Shown in pieces: positions 23,032 to 27,388 of a stretch of 27,388 bases of DNA (position 1 is its first letter; every line of letters begins with the position of its first letter). The notes beneath the pieces were generated by a model. The model did no database searches, was not told the origin of the DNA, and was given only the letters and a program-made list of their open reading frames with translations. A program made the translations under genes and the position numbers. The stretch comes from an uncultured Collinsella sp. GTDB lineage: Bacteria; Actinomycetota; Coriobacteriia; Coriobacteriales; Coriobacteriaceae. The stretch spans positions 1 to 27,388 of the forward strand of contig UQZI01000024.1 of the NCBI GenBank assembly GCA_900545555.1. Direction: 5' to 3'.

Positions 23032-23702
23032 TTGCCGTCCTCCATAACGTAGCCTTCGCCGATTCGGTTGCGGATGGGGTCGTGCCCCAACGCACCGCGC
23101 AGCTTTTTTCGCAGCGACGAGATATGCACGCGGGTCGCGTTGCTAAAGCTGTTGACGCTGCTGTCCCATACATGCTCGATAAGCTCTTCCTGGCTCACCG
23201 GCCGCCCCTGGTTAAGCATCAGGTATTCCAAGATGCCGGTCTCCTTGCGCGTGAGGGATAGGGTCTCGCCGCCCACGGAGGCGAGGCGCGCCTTGGTGTC
23301 AAAGCTCAACAATCCACAGGTTAGAACAACGTCGTTTTGCGTAAAGCGCCTGAGCGTGAGACTGCGTATGCGTGCCGCCAGCTCGTCAAGATGGAACGGC
23401 TTGGTGAGGTAGTCGTTGGCGCCCGCATCGAGCCCCGCTACCTTGTCGGAGACCTCGCCACGTGCCGAGAGCACAAGCACCTTGGTCTCACAATCAGTTG
23501 TCCTGAGTTGCCTGAGCACGGTCATGCCGTCGACATGGGGGAGATTGAGGTCGAGCACGACAAGATCAAAGGTCTCGACATCGAGTAGATCGAGGGCCTG
23601 CTGCCCGTCGTAGCAGCAGTCGACGCTATAGGCCAAGTTGCGCAGGCTGCGTGCGATCGCATCGCACAGCGCCCGCTCGTCCTCGACGACCAAGATGCGC
23701 AT
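23028..23702 (-). CDS. OmpR-family response regulator
   Basis: 224 residues, ATG 23702 after AAGGAGAACGTT. Receiver domain 1-115 has acidic residues E7/D8, phospho-acceptor D51 (VVLDLNLP), S79 and K101 (LTKPF). The C-terminal winged helix covers ~125-220: LTRKETGILEYLMLNQGRPVSQEELIEHVW, then recognition region TRVHISSLRKKLR and the GEGYVM wing. It is the first gene of a two-gene unit with its kinase. The ~90-bp gap to the divergent CD1871A-type gene would be the natural binding site, but no clear direct repeat was found there. Confidence 0.92.
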   Translation of the reverse strand: MRILVVEDERALCDAIARSLRNLAYSVDCCYDGQQALDLLDVETFDLVVLDLNLPHVDGMTVLRQLRTTDCETKVLVLSARGEVSDKVAGLDAGANDYLTKPFHLDELAARIRSLTLRRFTQNDVVLTCGLLSFDTKARLASVGGETLSLTRKETGILEYLMLNQGRPVSQEELIEHVWDSSVNSFSNATRVHISSLRKKLRGALGHDPIRNRIGEGYVMEDGK

Positions 23703-23791
23703 AACGTTCTCCTTGCATAGTCATTCACGCTTAACACGGATTTTATAGTCGGTATGGTCCAATGGGTCGCGAAACGAAAGGAGTGGTCAGA

Positions 23792-23938
23792 TTGTTCAAA
23801 GCGATTAAGCCTGTGGCGCAGGTGGCTTTGCTGATCGTTGGGGTAGCCATGGTGTGCTTTGGCGTTATGCGCGGCGAGGCAGATGCCGTGCTGGCCAAGG
23901 CAATCAGGCTGTGCTTGGAGTGTATCGGAATTGGATAA
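23792..23938 (+). CDS. CD1871A-family CxxC microprotein
   Basis: 48 residues from TTG 23792 with AAAGGAG eight bases upstream; an in-frame ATG at 23762 has no such site and is less likely. One hydrophobic helix (VAQVALLIVGVAMVCFGVM) is followed by RGEADAVLAKAIRLCLECIGIG, ending in the C-x2-C (CLEC) signature of CD1871A-family proteins, recalled from memory. The family is nearly always next to a 4Fe-4S membrane protein, as here, where the next gene overlaps this one's end. The role is unknown; a small membrane-bound redox or metal partner of the polyferredoxin is likely. Confidence 0.75.
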   Translation: MFKAIKPVAQVALLIVGVAMVCFGVMRGEADAVLAKAIRLCLECIGIG

Positions 23939-24842
23939 AAGAAAAAACACTGCATCGCATCTTTTGGCGAGATTCCGCGGATTGATTCAGGCGGCGGCGA
24001 CGCTTGCGACCAATATGCACCTGCCTAACTTTGCCAAGGGCGGTATCTACCAGGGAGCCGGCAAAGTCGTCTGCGTGCCGGGGCTTAACTGCTACTCGTG
24101 TCCAGCGGCCTCGGGTGCGTGCCCCATCGGGTCGTTTCAGTCGGTGGTGGGATCGTCTAAGTTCAGCTTTTCGTATTACGTCACCGGAACGCTCATTCTA
24201 ATCGGCGTGTTGCTGGGACGTTTTGTATGCGGCTTTTTGTGTCCGTTTGGATGGCTACAAGAGCTTCTGCATAAGATTCCCAGCAAAAAGCTCTCCACGA
24301 AAAAGCTCAAGCCGCTCACGTACATCAAGTATGCCGTGCTACTGTTTGCCGTGGTGCTGCTGCCCGTCTTGGTGGTTAACGATGTGGGTATGGGCGACCC
24401 GTTCTTTTGCAAGTACATCTGCCCGCAGGGTGTGCTCGAGGGCGCGATTCCGCTGTCCATCATGAATACGGGAATCCGATCCGCGCTGGGAAGGCTCTTT
24501 TCCTGGAAGCTCGCGATCCTCATTGCGGTTGCGGTGCTGAGCGTGCTGTTCTACCGCCCCTTCTGCAAATGGATTTGCCCCCTCGGTGCGTTTTATGCGC
24601 TCATGAACAAGGTGTCTTTGCTGGGGATCCAGGTTGACCAGTGCAAATGCGTCTCGTGCGGCAAGTGCGCCAAGGTGTGTCAAATGGACGTGGACGTTAC
24701 GCGTACGCCCAACCATGCCGAGTGCATTCGTTGCGGCAAATGCGTGGGCGCGTGCCCCGTCGATGCCATTAGCTTTCGCTACGGGCTGGGTGTGACGGGC
24801 GACAAGTCCGCGCAGCCCACGCAAGCCTGCGAAAACAAATAG
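23931..24842 (+). CDS. Membrane 4Fe-4S polyferredoxin (NapH/CcdA-associated type)
   Basis: 303 residues from TTG 23931, which overlaps the stop of the CD1871A-type gene; GGAG lies about 11 bases upstream. ATG 24016 is a possible shorter start. Several membrane helices (about YYVTGTLILIGVLL, KYAVLLFAVVLLPVLVV, KLAILIAVAVLSVLFY) alternate with cysteine motifs: CVPGLNCYSCPAASGACP, CGFLCPFG, CKYICPQG and CKWICPLG. Two ferredoxin-type motifs close the protein (CKCVSCGKCAKVC and CIRCGKCVGACP). It belongs to the NapH/RnfC-like membrane iron-sulfur proteins that move electrons across the membrane. The next gene is a TlpA-like lipoprotein, which could receive the electrons outside. This is inference from context. 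Confidence 0.85.
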   Translation: MDKRKNTASHLLARFRGLIQAAATLATNMHLPNFAKGGIYQGAGKVVCVPGLNCYSCPAASGACPIGSFQSVVGSSKFSFSYYVTGTLILIGVLLGRFVCGFLCPFGWLQELLHKIPSKKLSTKKLKPLTYIKYAVLLFAVVLLPVLVVNDVGMGDPFFCKYICPQGVLEGAIPLSIMNTGIRSALGRLFSWKLAILIAVAVLSVLFYRPFCKWICPLGAFYALMNKVSLLGIQVDQCKCVSCGKCAKVCQMDVDVTRTPNHAECIRCGKCVGACPVDAISFRYGLGVTGDKSAQPTQACENK

Positions 24843-24877
24843 ATACCTATATAAGCTTCGATATAAACGGAGGAACC

Positions 24878-25840
24878 ATGAAACTGTCAAAAATTGCGGC
24901 TCTGTTGATGCTGCCCGTGCTGGCGTTGACTCTCGCGGCGTGCTCTGCCCCCAAGGGCGACGCGAAGGATGCTACGAGCGGCGATGCGCAGATTGCCGAG
25001 CTCATAGCGCAAAAGCCGTCAAGTGCCGAGGAGGCGGCCGAGCTGTATCAGCAGCTGCTGCAAAAGGAAAATGAGATCTTTGCGAGCGATAACGCCCTAT
25101 GGGAAAAGGTGTTCCTTGCGGCCAACAAAGACACCCCCATGATTGAGGACGGCAAGAACTACGGTGACTTCTTGCTCGATACCATCGAGGGCGCCAAGGA
25201 TCAGTTTGCGGCTGACGAGCTTAAGACGCTTAAGGCCGGCGCGCAGCAGGTCAAGGAGATCGAGGACAAGCTCATGGCGCTGGAGAAGGAGTTCCCCGGA
25301 TGTGGCAGCACGCCCGGCGAGGGGGAGAGCGTTGATGCCTCGACCGCGGGTATGACCAACGGCGAGAGCGGGGAGACGAAGTTCCCCAGCTTTAAGGGCA
25401 AGGACTTGGACGGCAACGATGTAAACAGCGACGAGCTGTTCTCCAAGAACAAGGTCACCGTCATGAACTTCTGGTTTACCACCTGCAAGCCGTGCGTGGG
25501 AGAGCTGGGCGATCTGGAGAAGCTCAACAAGGAGCTTGCCGAGAAGGGCGGCCAGGTCGTGGGCGTTAATTCCTTTACGCTCGATGGCAACAAAGACGAG
25601 GTGGCCGATGCCAAGGACGTGCTTTCCAAGAAGGGCGTGACGTATAAAAACATCTGGTTTAAGTCGGACAGCGAGGCCGGAAAGTTCACCTCCAACCTGT
25701 ACTCGTTCCCGACCACCTACGTGATCGACCAGAACGGCAACATCGTGGGAGAGCCGATCATGGGCGGTATCAACTCTGCTGAGCAGCGCGAGGCGCTCAA
25801 CAAACTGATCGATCAGGCACTCGCGAAGAGCGAACAGTAA
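24878..25840 (+). CDS. TlpA-like thioredoxin-fold lipoprotein
   Basis: 320 residues, ATG 24878 after GGAGGAACC. Signal peptide with lipobox LTLAAC (lipid Cys22), then a helical linker domain (~35-140) containing many Lys/Glu. The C-terminal ~150 residues are a TlpA/ResA thioredoxin fold: FPSFKGKDLDGN, VTVMNFWFTTCKPC with active-site C203 and C206, SFPTTYVIDQNGNIVGE. It acts outside the membrane as a thiol oxidoreductase, for example keeping cysteines of exported proteins or haem ligands reduced, fed by the membrane polyferredoxin encoded just upstream. CKPC is a less common active-site dipeptide. It ends the operon, before a strong terminator. Confidence 0.9.
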   Translation: MKLSKIAALLMLPVLALTLAACSAPKGDAKDATSGDAQIAELIAQKPSSAEEAAELYQQLLQKENEIFASDNALWEKVFLAANKDTPMIEDGKNYGDFLLDTIEGAKDQFAADELKTLKAGAQQVKEIEDKLMALEKEFPGCGSTPGEGESVDASTAGMTNGESGETKFPSFKGKDLDGNDVNSDELFSKNKVTVMNFWFTTCKPCVGELGDLEKLNKELAEKGGQVVGVNSFTLDGNKDEVADAKDVLSKKGVTYKNIWFKSDSEAGKFTSNLYSFPTTYVIDQNGNIVGEPIMGGINSAEQREALNKLIDQALAKSEQ

Positions 25841-25865
25841 GTCCGTGGGACAGACAACTGAAGGG

Positions 25866-25893
25866 GAGTCGCTGGAAACAGCGACTCTTTTTT
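25866..25893 (+). terminator. Strong intrinsic terminator of the redox operon
   Basis: GAGTCGCTG, loop GAAA, CAGCGACTC (perfect 9-bp stem), then TTTTTT. It lies 26 bases after the TlpA-like stop. Confidence 0.95.
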
Positions 25894-25911
25894 CTGCTTC
25901 GGGGTAGCATC

Positions 25912-26064
25912 ATGGGTATACGTCGAAAGGGCACGCAGCTTTTCGTGCATTGCCTGAGCGGTGCGCGAAGCAACCAAGCTGTGAGTTTTCTTAAGCGTTC
26001 TGGGTATGGCAATGTCAAGAATATCGGCGGCATAAGCGGCTACACGGGAAAGGTGGTGCGTTAG
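25912..26064 (+). pseudogene. Half-length rhodanese (C-terminal half only)
   Basis: 50 codons from ATG 25912 to TAG 26064. The product matches the C-terminal half of a rhodanese domain: HCLSGARSNQAV with active-site Cys14 in the CxxGxRS loop, then FLKRSGYGNVKNIGG. The N-terminal half of the fold is missing, so sulfur transfer is doubtful. GGGG eight bases before the ATG could serve as a ribosome site, so a short translated peptide is possible. It is followed two bases later by the CoA-disulfide-reductase-like gene; such reductases often carry a rhodanese domain, so this is probably the decayed partner. A functional mini-rhodanese cannot be excluded. Confidence 0.6.
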
Positions 26065-26066
26065 CT

Positions 26067-27388
26067 ATGAAGGTGGTTATCGTTGGAGGCGTCGCGGGCG
26101 GCGCATCGGCGGCGGCACGTTTGCGCAGACTCGACGAGCAGGCCCAAATTGTCATCTTTGAGCGCACGGGTTTTGTATCGTATGCCAACTGTGGGCTTCC
26201 GTACTACATTGGCGGCGTGATAGAAGAAGAGAGCGCATTGACGCTGCAGTCTCCCAAGGGCTTTTGGGATCGCTTTCGCATTGCGGTCAAGACGAGTCAC
26301 GAGGTGTTTGCCATCCATCCCGATTCGCATACGGTCGAGGTTCGCAATATGCTGACGGGCGAGGAATTTGTCGAGACGTATGACAAGCTCATCCTGTCGC
26401 CGGGTGCAAAGCCGATCCGCCCTGCGTTGCCGGGCATCGACTCGGATAAAATCTTTAGCCTACGCACCGTTGAGGACACGCTGCGTATTCACAGCTATGT
26501 TCGAGAGCGGCGACCGAGCAGTGCCGTCGTGATCGGCGGTGGCTTCATTGGCGTCGAGACGGCGGAGAATCTGTGTGAGCTGGGGCTCCAGGTGACCCTT
26601 CTGCAGCGTCCCGTCCAGCTTATGAACAACCTGGATTACGACATGGCGACCCTTTTGCATACCGAGGTGCGTGAGCACGGTATCGATCTGCGCCTCAAGG
26701 CCGATGTGACAGGTTTTGAGGAAGTTGATGGCCGCGTTGTCATCCATGTTGCGGGCGATGACCCTATCGGAGCCGATATGGTGCTGCTTGCCATTGGCGT
26801 GGCACCTGAGAGCCATCTGGCGCAAGAGGCGGGGCTCGAACTGGGCATCAAGGGGGCTATTGTGGTCAACGACCGCATGGAGACCTCTGCTGCCGACGTG
26901 TATGCCGTGGGCGATGCCGTGCAGGTCACGCATCAGGTGACCGGCGAGGACGCGGTCATTTCGCTCGCCGGCCCCGCCAACAAGCAGGGGCGTGTCGTCG
27001 CCGATGTCATAGCCGGCATGGACAGCTGCTACCTCGGATCGTTGGGCTCATCGGTTATCAAGGTATTCGACTTGACGGCGGCAAGCACGGGACTATCCGA
27101 AAAGGCGGCACACGCGGCGGGAATTGACTGCGACAGCGTGGTCCTGTCGCCCGGTTCGCATGCGGGTTATTATCCGGGTGCAACGCCCATGACCATGAAG
27201 GTTGTCTTCGAGAAGCAGGGATTGCGCCTGCTGGGTGCGCAAATCGTGGGCATCGATGGTGTGGACAAGCGTATCGACGTTCTGGCGACTGCCATCCAGG
27301 CAGGCATGCGCGGCGATAGGCTTAAGGATTTGGACCTAGCATACGCGCCGCCGTATTCATCGGCGAAGGATCCCGTCAATATGGCGGG
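26067..27388 (+). CDS. CoA-disulfide reductase-like FAD/NAD(P)H oxidoreductase (cut by window edge)
   Basis: 441 codons are visible from ATG 26067; the gene continues beyond the window. FAD-binding Rossmann GGVAGGASAAARLRRL (7-22), catalytic C42 in YANCGLPYYIGG, NAD-binding GGGFIGVETAENL, and ATSAADVYAVGDA-type FAD motif (ETSAADVYAVGDAVQV). The C-terminal pyridine-nucleotide dimerisation domain begins near LGSSVIKVFDLTAASTG. The single Cys42 is the hallmark of CoA-disulfide reductase and NADH oxidase/peroxidase relatives, which reduce CoA disulfides, polysulfides or peroxide. It starts two bases after the half-rhodanese, with AAAGGTGG about 10 bases upstream. A C-terminal rhodanese fusion could lie outside the window. 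Confidence 0.88.
   Translation, partial: MKVVIVGGVAGGASAAARLRRLDEQAQIVIFERTGFVSYANCGLPYYIGGVIEEESALTLQSPKGFWDRFRIAVKTSHEVFAIHPDSHTVEVRNMLTGEEFVETYDKLILSPGAKPIRPALPGIDSDKIFSLRTVEDTLRIHSYVRERRPSSAVVIGGGFIGVETAENLCELGLQVTLLQRPVQLMNNLDYDMATLLHTEVREHGIDLRLKADVTGFEEVDGRVVIHVAGDDPIGADMVLLAIGVAPESHLAQEAGLELGIKGAIVVNDRMETSAADVYAVGDAVQVTHQVTGEDAVISLAGPANKQGRVVADVIAGMDSCYLGSLGSSVIKVFDLTAASTGLSEKAAHAAGIDCDSVVLSPGSHAGYYPGATPMTMKVVFEKQGLRLLGAQIVGIDGVDKRIDVLATAIQAGMRGDRLKDLDLAYAPPYSSAKDPVNMA

Noticed and set aside
24176..24523. Antisense open frames over the polyferredoxin and TlpA genes
   Set aside because: Shadows of strongly supported coding frames with no independent features.

Overview
The window reads as chromosomal DNA of a gut Coriobacteriia member, most likely Collinsella or a close relative. 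This is an inference from moderately high G+C, frequent AGGAG-type ribosome binding sites with some GTG/TTG starts, a stand-alone GMP synthetase ATP-pyrophosphatase subunit, a TPR-like LuxR regulator beside a giant LPxTG-like surface protein, and a CD1871A/4Fe-4S/TlpA redox cluster. No rRNA, tRNA, CRISPR array or complete insertion sequence was seen.

Positions 1-4116 hold an unusual cluster of class-M-like sirtuins. Three sirtuin homologues lie in tandem on the minus strand (2447-3412, 1745-2443, 909-1757) and are divergent from an intact TetR regulator (3556-4116). A second, decayed copy of the same divergent pair lies at 186-825: the first ~57 codons of a sirtuin, abutting a radical SAM gene by an ATGA overlap, and a TetR gene with a 265-bp internal deletion and frameshift. 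Two of the tandem sirtuins carry Gln where classical sirtuins have the catalytic His. The middle one has Glu there and has lost the zinc-ribbon cysteines. No macrodomain, lipoate ligase or GcvH-like gene is visible.

Positions 4341-8650 are accessory: a DUF262/DUF1524 (GmrSD-type) protein with a small DUF6508-like partner, a flavodoxin-family protein, an unusual 81-nt structured element holding a 17-codon Cys-rich ORF, and an AAA ATPase with a winged-helix tail preceded by three 19-bp tandem repeats.

Positions 8697-12980 encode a two-subunit type IIA topoisomerase (ParE-like then ParC-like). It is followed by a sugar O-acetyltransferase, an XRE regulator with a four-helix membrane protein (strong promoter framed by repeated motifs), and a 1455-residue cell-wall-anchored surface protein (14961-19328) preceded by a LuxR-type regulator (19484-20488).

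Positions 20786-27388 hold guaA (ATP-PPase subunit only), a perfect 33-bp REP-like palindrome, an OmpR/histidine kinase pair, and a divergent redox operon: a CD1871A-type CxxC microprotein, a NapH-like polyferredoxin and a TlpA-like lipoprotein ending in a strong terminator. A half-length rhodanese and a CoA-disulfide-reductase-like flavoprotein, cut by the window edge, follow. The two-component pair probably senses envelope or redox state and controls the adjacent thiol/electron-transfer genes.
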